A DNA stretch of 64,000 nucleotides, from NCBI GenBank assembly GCA_942491555.1, contig CALOBN010000003.1, positions 62,001 to 126,000 of the forward strand. Reading direction: 5' to 3'. Of the stretch, positions 49,766 through 58,990 are shown in pieces. The DNA is from Marinihelvus sp942491555. Its GTDB lineage: Bacteria > Pseudomonadota > Gammaproteobacteria > Xanthomonadales > SZUA-36. Position numbers and translations under genes: made by a program. The notes below the pieces were generated by a model, which saw only the letters and a list, made by a program, of their open reading frames with translations, made no database searches and was not told the DNA's origin. The first letter of the stretch is position 1, and each line of letters starts with the position of its first letter.

Positions 49766-52246
49766 TCAGGCGGTTTTTTCCGTCTTTTCATGCACGGCCG
49801 GACGAAAGGCGGGTTTTTCAAACCCCTCGATCTGCGATTTGGGAAAATCATCCACAGCGACTGCTTTGGCACAGGCTTCCTGGGCCAGGCGCACCAACTG
49901 CGCCTGTTCTTCGTTGATTACCCCGGCCTCAACCGCGCGTTTTACCAGCTGCTCGTAGTTATCCAGAGAGACACTTTCATTCAGGGCGTTGCGAATGGCC
50001 TGTTCCGCCTCGGCAGACTCGAGAACAAGGTGGAAAGCATTGGTGACCCGCCCGGCGGCATCGTCAGCATCGGAAAGATAGACCCCCGCAGTCAGGCGGT
50101 CGCGACTCTCATTTTCGCTCAGCAATAATTTGGCAACAGCAGCAGAGGTATTGTCTGTGGGCGGCGCATAGGGTCTTCCCAGCGGGAATACCACGATGCG
50201 CAGAAATCCGCCCAGCAAGGGCAGGGGAAAGTTCTGCAAAATACCCAGCAGGCTGTTCTGCACCTTGTACAGACTGTCCTCGATGGCCCAGGTCACCAGA
50301 GGCAGATCCTCCGGCGGGCGTCCATCGTCCTCAAAGCGCTTGAGTACTGCGCTGCACAGATAGAGGTGAATCAGCACATCGGCGAATCGTCCCGACAGTG
50401 TCTCTTTGAATTTGAATTTACCACCCAGGGTCAGCAGCACCGCGTCCGCCACAAGGGCAAAGGCAGCACTCATACGGGTTACCTGGCGGAAAAAATTACC
50501 GGTCGGTCCACGCACCGGCTTGCGCGTGGCCAGGCTGCCGGTCATGCCCAGCATAAAAGCGCGAACCAGGTTGCTGATCGTATAGCCGACATGGGAGAAC
50601 AGTGCGTTGTCAAAATCCCGACGCGCCGCAGTGCTTGGTGGTGCCTGCGCGGCCTCCATCTCTTTCAGCAGCCAGGGATGAGCGCGAATCGCCCCCTGGC
50701 CGAAAATGATAAGCGAGCGTGTGAGGATATTGGCCCCTTCGACGGTGATCGAAACGGGCAGGGCGCTGTAGGCATGGGCGAGGTAGTTATTTGGTCCCTG
50801 GATAATGCCTTTGCCACCATGAACATCCATCGCGTCATTGACGGTCTGGCGGTTTCCCTCGGTCAACTGATACTTCAATATCGCCGAAAGGACCGATGGC
50901 TTCTCACCCTGGTCCAGGGCCACCAGGGTCAGTTTACGCGCGGCATCCATGCGGTAGGTGCGCCCGCCAATACGCGACAGGGGTTCCTGAACGCCCTCGA
51001 AAAGGCCGATGGGAATTCCAAACTGTTTGCGAATGCGTGCATAAGCGCCGGTTAGCAAGGTAGACATCTTGCCACCGGCGGTTCCAAGAGCCGGCAAGGA
51101 AATGGCGCGTCCGGCCGCCAGGCTTTGCATGAGCATGCGCCACCCTTCACCAAGCCGTGCCTGACCACCGATTACCCAGTCCATCGGAATAAACACATCT
51201 TTACCCTGGGTCGGTCCATTCTGAAATACCGCGCCGATTGGCATGTGCCGGTTGCCAATCTTTACCCCGCGTGTAGCGGTGGGGATCAACGCGCAGGTGA
51301 TGCCCAGATCAACCTCGTCTCCAAGCAGACCATCCGGGTCCTTGGCGCGAAAAGCCAGGCCCAGGACGGTCGCCACGGGCGCCAGAGTAATGTAACGCTT
51401 GGACCAGGTGACACGCAGACCCAGCACTTCCTGCCCTTCAAACTCACCCATGCACACAATGCCCTCGTCCGGCATGCTCGCCGCATCGGAGCCTGAGCTG
51501 GTTCCGGTGAGCGCAAAACAGGGAATTTCCTGACCCCTGGCCAGGCGCGGCAGGTAGTACTCTTTCTGCGCTTCGGTTCCGTAGTGCAGGAGTAATTCAC
51601 CGGGCCCCAGGGAGTTGGGTACCATGACTGTTACCGCTGTGGTCAGGTTGCGACTCGCCAACTTCATGACCACCGCGGAATTACCTTGAGCGGAGAAGCC
51701 CAGACCACCATAGGTCTGCGGAATAATCATGCTGAAAAAGCGGTGCTCTTTGAGAAAGTCCCAGATGGGCTCAGGTAATTTCCGGTAGTGATCGCTGATT
51801 TCCCAGTCGTTCAGCATGCGGCACAGTTCTTCGACCGGCCCGTCGATAAATGCCTGCTCACGTTCACTGAGACTGGGACGGGGATACTTCAACAGGCGCC
51901 GCCAGCGCGGGCGTCCACTAAAGATCTGACCCTCCCACCACACGGTACCCGCTTCCAGCGCTTCTCTCTCGGTGGTGGACATCTTCGGTAAGACTTTGCG
52001 ATAAATACTTAACAGGCGATTGGAAATAAGCAGGCGCCGCAAAGGCTTGATGCCAAAGCCGAGCAGGGTGACCGTCATGATGCCGTAGGTCCAGCGGAAC
52101 CATGACGGCGTTGGCCACACCAGTCGCTGTTCGGTCAGGATCACTGTGACCGCCGCCAGAATGCCCACGCACACGAGCAGGGGAATTCGGTTATAGGCAA
52201 GCACCATCAGCGTCAAGGCGATAATGGCCAGAAAGACTAAGGTCAT
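49766..52246 (-). CDS. fadE: Acyl-CoA dehydrogenase FadE
   Basis: FadE performs the first oxidation of fatty acid beta-oxidation and is membrane associated. The 826-residue length and two N-terminal hydrophobic helices (about 3-40 and 50-65) match E. coli FadE (814). The acyl-CoA dehydrogenase core contains FFSMIIPQTYGGLGFSAQGNS, CFALTGTSSGSDAASMPDEG (flavin and substrate binding) and GVQEPLSRIGGRTYRMDAARKL. NDAMDVHGGKGIIQGPNNYL follows, then a C-terminal DUF1974 extension. The tail ends in a Lys/Glu-rich stretch. A 15-base palindrome sits 17 bases upstream of the ATG. fadJ and fadI lie at the right end of the window. Confidence 0.97.
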   Translation of the reverse strand: MTLVFLAIIALTLMVLAYNRIPLLVCVGILAAVTVILTEQRLVWPTPSWFRWTYGIMTVTLLGFGIKPLRRLLISNRLLSIYRKVLPKMSTTEREALEAGTVWWEGQIFSGRPRWRRLLKYPRPSLSEREQAFIDGPVEELCRMLNDWEISDHYRKLPEPIWDFLKEHRFFSMIIPQTYGGLGFSAQGNSAVVMKLASRNLTTAVTVMVPNSLGPGELLLHYGTEAQKEYYLPRLARGQEIPCFALTGTSSGSDAASMPDEGIVCMGEFEGQEVLGLRVTWSKRYITLAPVATVLGLAFRAKDPDGLLGDEVDLGITCALIPTATRGVKIGNRHMPIGAVFQNGPTQGKDVFIPMDWVIGGQARLGEGWRMLMQSLAAGRAISLPALGTAGGKMSTLLTGAYARIRKQFGIPIGLFEGVQEPLSRIGGRTYRMDAARKLTLVALDQGEKPSVLSAILKYQLTEGNRQTVNDAMDVHGGKGIIQGPNNYLAHAYSALPVSITVEGANILTRSLIIFGQGAIRAHPWLLKEMEAAQAPPSTAARRDFDNALFSHVGYTISNLVRAFMLGMTGSLATRKPVRGPTGNFFRQVTRMSAAFALVADAVLLTLGGKFKFKETLSGRFADVLIHLYLCSAVLKRFEDDGRPPEDLPLVTWAIEDSLYKVQNSLLGILQNFPLPLLGGFLRIVVFPLGRPYAPPTDNTSAAVAKLLLSENESRDRLTAGVYLSDADDAAGRVTNAFHLVLESAEAEQAIRNALNESVSLDNYEQLVKRAVEAGVINEEQAQLVRLAQEACAKAVAVDDFPKSQIEGFEKPAFRPAVHEKTEKTA

Positions 52247-52262
52247 GCAGTTCCCCGTCGAC

Positions 52263-52277
52263 GCGGTAATTTACCGC
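52263..52277. promoter_or_regulatory. Palindromic operator candidate upstream of fadE
   Basis: GCGGTAA-T-TTACCGC is a perfect 7-bp inverted repeat with one central base, 17 bases upstream of the fadE start. It does not match the FadR or PsrA operators I know. A TetR- or GntR-type repressor responsive to acyl-CoA would be a natural binder, but none is identified. Confidence 0.45.
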
Positions 52278-52424
52278 AGGAATGAACATAGATAGTGCCC
52301 GGCCCCGCCTGGCTCGGCCCGGGCCGGCCGGTGGCTCCATATTAAGATTCCCCTGCAAACAGGGTCAAGGCGGGCTTTCGCAGCTGTGCGCGGTCATTGC
52401 AGGAAGGCCCCGCTGTCCGTAAAA

Positions 52425-52453
52425 TTGCACAGTTAGGTCGGGCGCGATTAAAC
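52425..52453 (+). promoter_or_regulatory. Candidate promoter for ndk
   Basis: TTGCAC (52425-52430) and TTAAAC (52448-52453) are 17 bases apart. A ribosome site AAAGGA lies near 52494, ahead of the GTG start. The 263-base fadE-ndk gap otherwise contains only the palindrome above and some GC-rich sequence. Confidence 0.45.
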
Positions 52454-52509
52454 CTGACCTTAAAAAAATCATAAGCCCTGCATTTCAATAAGATAAAGGA
52501 AACCTCTCA

Positions 52510-52929
52510 GTGTCTGTCGAACGTACTCTCTCCATCATCAAGCCCGACGCCGTGGCGAAAAACGTCATTGGTGAAATTTATACCCGCTTCGAGAAGGCCG
52601 GTCTGAAGATAGTTGCCGCCCGTATGGCGCTGCTCAGTGAAGAAGAAGCCGGCGGTTTTTACGCTGTTCACCGCGAGCGGCCCTTCTACAATGATCTCGT
52701 TGCTTTCATGACATCCGGCCCGGTAATGATCCAGGCGCTGGAAGGTGAAAACGCCATTGCCATGAACCGCGAACTGATGGGCGCCACCAATCCGGCTGAA
52801 GCAGCCCCGGGAACCATCCGTGCTGATTTCGCCGAAAGCATCGACGCCAACGCAGTTCACGGTTCAGACGGACCCGACACCGCGCGCACGGAAATTGTGT
52901 ACTTCTTTGGCGAGGAAGCTCTCGGCTAA
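52510..52929 (+). CDS. ndk: Nucleoside diphosphate kinase
   Basis: Ndk balances nucleoside triphosphates by phosphate transfer through a His intermediate. The 139-residue protein has TLSIIKPDAVAKNVIG, the binding segments ERPFYNDLVAFMTSGPV and MGATNPAEAAPGTIRADFAES, and the active-site His117 in NAVHGSD. The start is GTG 52510. It begins the ndk-rlmN-pilW-rodZ-hisS-yfgM-bamB-der block. Confidence 0.98.
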   Translation: MSVERTLSIIKPDAVAKNVIGEIYTRFEKAGLKIVAARMALLSEEEAGGFYAVHRERPFYNDLVAFMTSGPVMIQALEGENAIAMNRELMGATNPAEAAPGTIRADFAESIDANAVHGSDGPDTARTEIVYFFGEEALG

Positions 52930-52936
52930 GCCAGTG

Positions 52937-54043
52937 ATGAGCGCCGCCGCCACCCGCATCAATCTGCTCGATCTGGACGAACCAGGTCTGCGCGACTTTT
53001 TCGTCTCCATTGGCGAAAAACCCTATCGTGCCGAGCAGATTTTGCGCTGGGTCTACCATCAGCAGGTGGCTGATTTCGAAGCCATGACCGATCTGGGCAA
53101 GGCGCTGCGCCAGAAACTTTCAGATCTCGCCGAAATACGGCCGCCACGCGTCGTCAGCGAACGGGTATCGGTCGATGGCACGGTCAAGTGGCTTATGGGT
53201 CTGCCCGGGGGTAATGCGGTGGAAACCGTCTTTATTCCCGAGCCGGGGCGCGGCACCTTGTGTGTGTCTTCCCAGGTTGGGTGTGCTCTGAACTGCACGT
53301 TCTGCTCGACCGGTGCGCAGGGCTTTGCGCGTAACCTGACGACCGCCGAGATCATCGGTCAGGTCTGGCTGGCGGCAAAGGCACTGGGTCATGAGCGCAA
53401 CGGCAAACGACGCATTACCAATGTGGTGATGATGGGCATGGGCGAACCGCTGTTGAATTTCAATGCGGTGATCCCTGCCTTGCAGCTGATGCGGGCCGAT
53501 CTCGGCTTTGGACTGGCCTCGCGCCGCGTGACGGTGAGTACCGCCGGCCTGGTACCCGGTATCCTGGACTTGAAGCAAGCCGCGGATGTCGCCCTGGCGG
53601 TGTCGCTGCATGCGCCGACAGACGATGTGCGAGAGCAGATCGTGCCGCTGAACCGCAAATATCCTATTGCCGTGCTGATGGATGCCTGCCGCAGCTACCT
53701 GGAAGGCCAGCACAAGCGTACAGTCACCTTTGAATACACGCTGCTCGATGGCGTTAACGACAGCCCGCAGCAGGCCCGGCAGCTGGTTCGTCTGCTGCGT
53801 CGTTTGCCGAGCAAATTGAACCTGATTCCTTTCAATCCATTTCCCGGCACCCGGTACCGCTGTCCGCCGGCGCCGCGCATTACCACGTTCCAGAATATTG
53901 TCAGGGAAGGGGGCTTGATTGCCACGGTCAGGAAGACACGTGGTGACGACATCGATGCCGCTTGTGGACAACTTGCGGGCGACTTTCGGGATCGTACCCG
54001 CCGGCGCGAAACGCTTCTTGCCAGCCAGGCGGAGCCGGCCTGA
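52937..54043 (+). CDS. rlmN: Dual-specificity rRNA/tRNA adenine-C2 methyltransferase RlmN
   Basis: RlmN is a radical SAM enzyme that methylates C2 of A2503 in 23S rRNA and A37 in some tRNAs. The 368-residue protein has the cluster motif CALNCTFC (Cys116, Cys120, Cys123), the N-terminal YRAEQILRWVYHQ segment, VVMMGMGEPLLNF and a C-terminal FNPFPGTRYRCPP with a conserved Cys. ATG 52937, just after ndk, is the family start; open frame upstream to 52820 overlaps ndk and is rejected. Confidence 0.97.
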   Translation: MSAAATRINLLDLDEPGLRDFFVSIGEKPYRAEQILRWVYHQQVADFEAMTDLGKALRQKLSDLAEIRPPRVVSERVSVDGTVKWLMGLPGGNAVETVFIPEPGRGTLCVSSQVGCALNCTFCSTGAQGFARNLTTAEIIGQVWLAAKALGHERNGKRRITNVVMMGMGEPLLNFNAVIPALQLMRADLGFGLASRRVTVSTAGLVPGILDLKQAADVALAVSLHAPTDDVREQIVPLNRKYPIAVLMDACRSYLEGQHKRTVTFEYTLLDGVNDSPQQARQLVRLLRRLPSKLNLIPFNPFPGTRYRCPPAPRITTFQNIVREGGLIATVRKTRGDDIDAACGQLAGDFRDRTRRRETLLASQAEPA

Positions 54044-54822
54044 TGGCGCATCTTGTAAACAAATTTCTGTTTAACAAACTGCTCCCGGCCATGGCGCTGA
54101 GCCTGTTGCTGGCGGGGTGCTTTACGTCGGCAAACCGTGACAGTGAGGAAAAAGCGGCCCTCAAAGCGGCTGAGGTCAATACGCAGCTCGGAATTGAGTA
54201 CATGAGCCGTGGTCAGTACGAAATTGCCCTCGAAAAACTGAAAAAGGCGGTATCGTCCGATCATGACTATGCCCCGGGCTACACAATGCTTGGCGTGCTC
54301 TACGAGACCCTCGGAGAAATGGACAATGCGGGTGAGAACTATCGTGAGGCGTTGCGCATTGACCCCAGTAATGGGGACATCAACAACAACTACGGTGCCT
54401 TTCTTTGCCGGGTGGGACGAGGTAACGAGTCTGACCGGTACTTTGAGGCTGCCCTCGAAGATCCGTTTTACCGGACCCCGGCTGTCGCAATGGCAAACGC
54501 CGGTGAGTGCGCGCTGGAAAGGAACAATCTGGGCCTGGCCGAGAATTATCTGCGCAGGTCGTTAGGCTACAACGCAAATTTTCCGGAAGCCCTCCTGTCA
54601 ATGTCGGAACTCATGTTCGAGAGGCAGGATTTCTTGCGCGCCCGCGCCTTCATGCAACGTTATGAGACGGTCGCGGTCATGAGTGCAAAAAGCCTGCTGC
54701 TTGGTTATCGCATTGAAAAAAACCTGAACAATGAAAACCAGGCGCGCAACTATCGGGATGAGTTGATGCAGCGATTCCCGGCCACCCAGGAAGCCCGTGA
54801 AGCACAGGATTTCACAGGCTGA
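54043..54822 (+). CDS. pilW: Type IV pilus biogenesis / TPR lipoprotein PilW (PilF)
   Basis: PilW (PilF in Pseudomonas) is an outer-membrane lipoprotein that helps assemble the type IV pilus secretin. The 259-residue protein has a lipoprotein signal with lipobox LLAGC (Cys near residue 26) and six TPR units, such as LGIEYMSRGQYEIALEKLKKAV and GYTMLGVLYETLGEMDNAGENYREAL. It shares one base with the rlmN stop and one with the rodZ start. No other pilus genes are in the window. Confidence 0.94.
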   Translation: MAHLVNKFLFNKLLPAMALSLLLAGCFTSANRDSEEKAALKAAEVNTQLGIEYMSRGQYEIALEKLKKAVSSDHDYAPGYTMLGVLYETLGEMDNAGENYREALRIDPSNGDINNNYGAFLCRVGRGNESDRYFEAALEDPFYRTPAVAMANAGECALERNNLGLAENYLRRSLGYNANFPEALLSMSELMFERQDFLRARAFMQRYETVAVMSAKSLLLGYRIEKNLNNENQARNYRDELMQRFPATQEAREAQDFTG

Positions 54823-55799
54823 TGGCTGAACAGCAACCATTGCTGCCCATGGCCTCCGGCGAAGTGCTGCGCGCCCGCCGATTGCAACAGGGCCTTAGCC
54901 TGCAGCAGGTCTCCGCGCAGATTAAATGCCCGCAAACCATTCTGGAGGCACTCGAGCAAGACCAGCCCGTATCGCTTGCATCGGTCTACCTGCGCGGACA
55001 CATCAAACGTTACTGTGCCTTGCTGCAGTTAGATGAAGAGCGGTGCCAGGGTGTACTTGACCGCTACGCCACTGAAAGCCCCGGTGTGCAGACCGTGTTT
55101 GAAACCCGCCCGCGGGTACGCAGCTCAGACCGATGGTTGCGTGTTGCCAGTTATGTCCTGGCTTCCCTGCTGGTCGGTACGCTGGCCTGGCAGGTCACCC
55201 ATGAAGCCGTCCGGCTGACGAGTGTTGATTCAGCGCAGGTCCCGGCGGACAGCCCGGTTGTCGAAACTGACACCGGCGTGACTCAACACGTCAATGCTTC
55301 CATTGCTTCGCTGGAAAGCCTGCGTGGCCAAAGCAGCAGAACAGGCAGCAAGACCGGTAATGCAGGACTGCAGGCCTGGCGTGCTATTGAAGCTGCACAG
55401 CTGGCAACGACGGACTCAGCTTCGGGCGACGGTGCGCATCGACTTGTGCTGGAAACCTCAGCCGACAGCTGGGTCGAAATAACCGGTGCGAATGACGAGC
55501 TTCTGGAGCAGGATCTTCTGCGTGGCGGCGAAAGCCGCCAATACAACGATGATGGCCCGTTCAGGGTATCTCTGGGGCGTTCCTCGGCGGTGAACCTCTC
55601 GCTGGATGGTCAGCCGATTGATCTGGCGCCGTTCACGCGTGATGACGTGGCCCGCCTGCTGCTTGACCCGTCCAGCCTGGTTTCGACGGAAAACCCCGGT
55701 GCTGGAAATATGGTTGCGGACTCCGCGTCGACGGATATCACCGAATCTGAAACCGACAGCAGTCCGACCCAACCACCCAGGCCAACGCCGGAAGGGTAA
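54822..55799 (+). CDS. rodZ: RodZ-like cytoskeletal/HTH membrane protein
   Basis: RodZ links MreB to the elongation machinery. The 325-residue protein has the N-terminal helix-turn-helix domain (GEVLRARRLQQGLSLQQVSAQI; YLRGHIKRYC). One membrane helix follows (about 107-127, VASYVLASLLVGTLAWQV), then a variable linker. The DUF4115 periplasmic domain (about 205-285) has LVLETSADSWVEITGANDELL and FRVSLGRSSAVNLSLDGQPIDLAPF. The tail is Ser/Thr/Pro-rich. In relatives ispG follows; here hisS does, after three bases. Confidence 0.93.
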   Translation: MAEQQPLLPMASGEVLRARRLQQGLSLQQVSAQIKCPQTILEALEQDQPVSLASVYLRGHIKRYCALLQLDEERCQGVLDRYATESPGVQTVFETRPRVRSSDRWLRVASYVLASLLVGTLAWQVTHEAVRLTSVDSAQVPADSPVVETDTGVTQHVNASIASLESLRGQSSRTGSKTGNAGLQAWRAIEAAQLATTDSASGDGAHRLVLETSADSWVEITGANDELLEQDLLRGGESRQYNDDGPFRVSLGRSSAVNLSLDGQPIDLAPFTRDDVARLLLDPSSLVSTENPGAGNMVADSASTDITESETDSSPTQPPRPTPEG

Positions 55800-55802
55800 A
55801 GC

Positions 55803-57092
55803 GTGAGCCAGAGCTACCAATCCATCAGGGGCATGCATGACGTGCTGCCCGAATCAATCGCAACCTGGCAGCGCATGGAACGTACTGTGTCCGACGTGTT
55901 CGGTCAGTATGGTTTTCGTGAAATCCGTACACCTGTCCTGGAACGTACCGAGGTGTTTACCCGTGCCATCGGTCAGGCAACGGACGTGGTTGAGAAAGAG
56001 ATGTACAGCTTTGCGGATCGCAATGGTGACTCATTGAGCCTGCGTCCGGAAAATACCGCGGGCGTGGTGCGGGCAGCGCTGCAGAATGGACTGCTTTACG
56101 CTGCGCCGGAGCGCCTCTGGTACCGCGGCCCCATGTTTCGCCATGAGCGACCGCAAAAAGGCCGCACGCGCCAGTTTCACCAGATGGGCGCTGAGGTGTT
56201 CGGAGCGCCAGGTCCTGATGTTGATGCAGAGCTTCTGGCCATGGGTGAGCGCATCTGGAATGCCCTGGGCCTGCGCAACATCCGTCTTGAATTAAACTCC
56301 CTGGGTAACGCCGCGGAACGGGCGCAGTACCGCGAAGCACTCGTGGCCTATATGGCACAGCATGAAGATGTGCTGGACCCGGAAAGTCTGGAGCGATTGC
56401 AGCGCAACCCCTTGCGCATCCTGGACAGCAAGAATCCGGACGTGCAGGCATTGCTGAGTGATGCGCCCACGCTGGATCAGTTTCTCGGCGACGAGTCACG
56501 GGCCCATTTTGACGGACTGCGCAGCTACCTCGACCGGATGAATATTGACTATGCGCTTAACCCGCGCCTGGTACGAGGTCTGGATTACTACGGTCATGCG
56601 GTGTTCGAATGGATCACCGATGATCTCGGCGCACAGGGCACAATCTGCGCCGGTGGACGCTACGATGGGCTGGTGGAACTGCAGGGTGGTAAGCCGTGGC
56701 CGGCCACGGGTTTTGCCATGGGGCAGGAACGCATCGTTGCGCTGATGGAACTGGCCGATATACCAGCCGGCAGCGATTTACATGCCTACTTTGTGCTGGC
56801 CGGCGACCTGGCCAAACGCGAAGGCATGGCCATGGCAGAGCGGTTGCGCACCAGCATTCCCGGGCTGAACCTGGTGTGCAACGCAGGTTCGGGCAGTTTC
56901 AAGTCCCAGTTCAAGCGCGCCGATCGCAGTGGAGCCGCACTGGCCCTGATCCTGGGAGAAGATGAGGTCAGCCAACAGCAGATTTCTGTAAAGTACCTGC
57001 GCGAAGACAGGGAACAAATCGCGCTGGCATGGGACCAACTTCAAGACTGGTTGGTGCAGTGGCTGGCAAACGCCGCCTGCAAAGCCGGCTAG
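55803..57092 (+). CDS. hisS: Histidine-tRNA ligase
   Basis: HisS is the class II synthetase that charges tRNA-His. The 429-residue protein has SIRGMHDVLPESIATWQRME at the N-terminus, motif 2 region ERLWYRGPMFRHERPQKGRTRQFHQMGAEVFG, the His-specific LVRGLDYYGHAVFEW and GGRYDGLVE. GFAMGQERI serves as motif 3, and the anticodon domain follows. The start is GTG 55803. The expected ispG gene between rodZ and hisS is absent. Confidence 0.98.
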   Translation: MSQSYQSIRGMHDVLPESIATWQRMERTVSDVFGQYGFREIRTPVLERTEVFTRAIGQATDVVEKEMYSFADRNGDSLSLRPENTAGVVRAALQNGLLYAAPERLWYRGPMFRHERPQKGRTRQFHQMGAEVFGAPGPDVDAELLAMGERIWNALGLRNIRLELNSLGNAAERAQYREALVAYMAQHEDVLDPESLERLQRNPLRILDSKNPDVQALLSDAPTLDQFLGDESRAHFDGLRSYLDRMNIDYALNPRLVRGLDYYGHAVFEWITDDLGAQGTICAGGRYDGLVELQGGKPWPATGFAMGQERIVALMELADIPAGSDLHAYFVLAGDLAKREGMAMAERLRTSIPGLNLVCNAGSGSFKSQFKRADRSGAALALILGEDEVSQQQISVKYLREDREQIALAWDQLQDWLVQWLANAACKAG

Positions 57093-57144
57093 AATTTCAT
57101 TCATCACAGCAAAGCCCTGAATGGCTTTAGAGAGAAGATTAATC

Positions 57145-57807
57145 ATGGTTGAAGTTTACGATTCACACGAACAAAGCGAACGGGTCAAAGGCTGGTTGCG
57201 CGAGAACGGCGGCGCCATTGTCATGGGTCTGGTCCTGGCTTTTGGCGGACTGTTCGGATTTAAACAAGTTCAGCTTTGGCAGGACAGCAAGGCCCAGCAG
57301 GCCTCTGCCGAATACGAAATCATGATTGAGCTGCTTAGTGAAGAGCGTCTTGACGATGCGGTAGACAACTTTGAGGTTTTGCGTACCGACTTTCCGAACT
57401 CGGCATACACCACGCTGGCGGCGCTTTATATGGCCCGTGCGCGGGTCAACTCTGACCAGGTTGACCTGGCCATCAGCCTGTTGGAAAGGGCACTGCCGGA
57501 TGCCGAGCCTGCACCGCTCAAGGTCATTATTCATGAGCGACTGGCGCGCCTGCATCTGGATCAGGGTGATACACAAGCCGCACTGGCATCGATCAATCGC
57601 GCCGGCTCGTCTACCGGGTTTGAAAGCCGCTTTGAGGAATTACGCGGTGATATTTTCCGTGCCGAGGGTGATGATATCGAGGCGCTGGCATCGTATGAGC
57701 GGGCGCTGGAACTGAGTGATTCAGGTGTTGGCTACCGTCCCCTGCTGGAAATGAAGATCACTGAACTGGCCGGCAATGTCAGTATCCCGGCTGGAGCGGA
57801 ATCCTGA
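57145..57807 (+). CDS. yfgM: Ancillary SecYEG translocon subunit YfgM
   Basis: YfgM is an inner-membrane protein with a periplasmic TPR domain that associates with PpiD and SecYEG. The 220-residue protein (from ATG 57145) starts MVEVYDSHEQSERVKGWLREN and has one membrane helix (about 22-40). Tol-Pal-like TPR repeats follow, such as YTTLAALYMARARVNSDQVDLAISLLERAL. A ribosome-like AGAGAAG is just upstream. A small hairpin (AAAGCC/GGCTTT, 57111-57128) stands in the gap after hisS. Confidence 0.92.
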   Translation: MVEVYDSHEQSERVKGWLRENGGAIVMGLVLAFGGLFGFKQVQLWQDSKAQQASAEYEIMIELLSEERLDDAVDNFEVLRTDFPNSAYTTLAALYMARARVNSDQVDLAISLLERALPDAEPAPLKVIIHERLARLHLDQGDTQAALASINRAGSSTGFESRFEELRGDIFRAEGDDIEALASYERALELSDSGVGYRPLLEMKITELAGNVSIPAGAES

Positions 57808-58976
57808 TGCCAATTCGCCTGCTTATCGTTCTGCTGCTGGTGGCAACACTCAGCGGCTGCAGCACGATCAAGGGCTGGTTCAGCGGAGAGCCCAAACCGG
57901 GTGATCCAGCCGAACTGGTTGAGTTCCCGGAAACCGTTAAGGCGCGAAAAATCTGGTCTACCGACCTGGGCAAAGGCACAGACCAGCGCAAGCAACAGTT
58001 GCGCCCGGCTTACCGCAGCGGCACGTTCTGGGCTGCTGGCTACAAAGGTGAATTGTCTGCAGTTGATGCGGCCACGGGCAACAAGATCTGGTCCATCGAT
58101 ACCGAATTGCCGTTTAGTGGTGGCCCCGGTTTGTCAGAAAACCTGGTAATCATGGGCACTGAAAACGGTGAGATTCACGCATTTTCCGCTGAAACCGGAA
58201 CACCACAATGGATTGCCCGCGTGTCGTCTGAAGTTCTGGCCGCGCCGGCGGCAGCAGAAGGTGTAGTGGTGGTCCGGGCGATTGATGGTCGCGTGTTCGG
58301 CCTCAATGAAGCCAACGGACGGCGACTGTGGGTGTATGACCACAGCGTACCGCTCCTGACTCTGCGCGGTAACGCCAACCCGGTGATTCGTGCGGGAATC
58401 GCCTATCTGGGTTATGACGGCGGTGAAGTTGTCGCCTTGCGTCTGGAAGATGGCGTATTGCTGTGGGAAGAGGCCGTGGCCACCCGTGAAGGGCGAACCG
58501 AACTTGACCGTCTGGCGGATGTGGACGGGCAGATCGTTTTCGTTGCCTCCGACCTGCTGGTATCAAGCTACAAGAACCGGCTGAGCTCTTTGGCGGCCGA
58601 CTCCGGACGCTTGCTCTGGTGGAAGGACATCGCATCAGCCACCGGTGTCACCGTGTCTCGTACCAATCTGGCAACCAGCGATCGCGAAGGGAACGTGTGG
58701 CTGCTGGACCGCCGTAATGGTGATTCGCTGTGGAAGCAGGATGCGCTAACCAACCGCGGTCTGACCCGGCCGGTGTTTTTCATGGATTACGTTGTGGTCG
58801 GGGATGAAGAGGGCTACCTGCATTGGATTGATGTTGAAAGCGGCAGTTTTGTCGGCCGTACTGAAGTTGGTGGTAAGGGGTTCACTGGCGCGCCGATCGT
58901 CATCGGCAGCAACATGTTTGTGTATACGCGTAAGGGCGAATTGATCGCTTTTGACGCAGTGGATGTGCGCGGCTGA
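57807..58976 (+). CDS. bamB: Outer membrane protein assembly lipoprotein BamB
   Basis: BamB is the eight-bladed beta-propeller lipoprotein of the BAM complex. The 389-residue sequence has the lipobox LSGCS (Cys near 18). It has repeated PQQ-like blades marked by DAATGNKIWSIDTE, SAETGTPQWIARV, NEANGRRLWVYD and LEDGVLLWEEAV. LAADSGRLLWWKD and DRRNGDSLWKQD follow, each ending in an aromatic G-xx-W step. It shares one base with the yfgM stop. Confidence 0.96.
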   Translation: MPIRLLIVLLLVATLSGCSTIKGWFSGEPKPGDPAELVEFPETVKARKIWSTDLGKGTDQRKQQLRPAYRSGTFWAAGYKGELSAVDAATGNKIWSIDTELPFSGGPGLSENLVIMGTENGEIHAFSAETGTPQWIARVSSEVLAAPAAAEGVVVVRAIDGRVFGLNEANGRRLWVYDHSVPLLTLRGNANPVIRAGIAYLGYDGGEVVALRLEDGVLLWEEAVATREGRTELDRLADVDGQIVFVASDLLVSSYKNRLSSLAADSGRLLWWKDIASATGVTVSRTNLATSDREGNVWLLDRRNGDSLWKQDALTNRGLTRPVFFMDYVVVGDEEGYLHWIDVESGSFVGRTEVGGKGFTGAPIVIGSNMFVYTRKGELIAFDAVDVRG

Positions 58977-58990
58977 CAAGCCGCCTTTCC

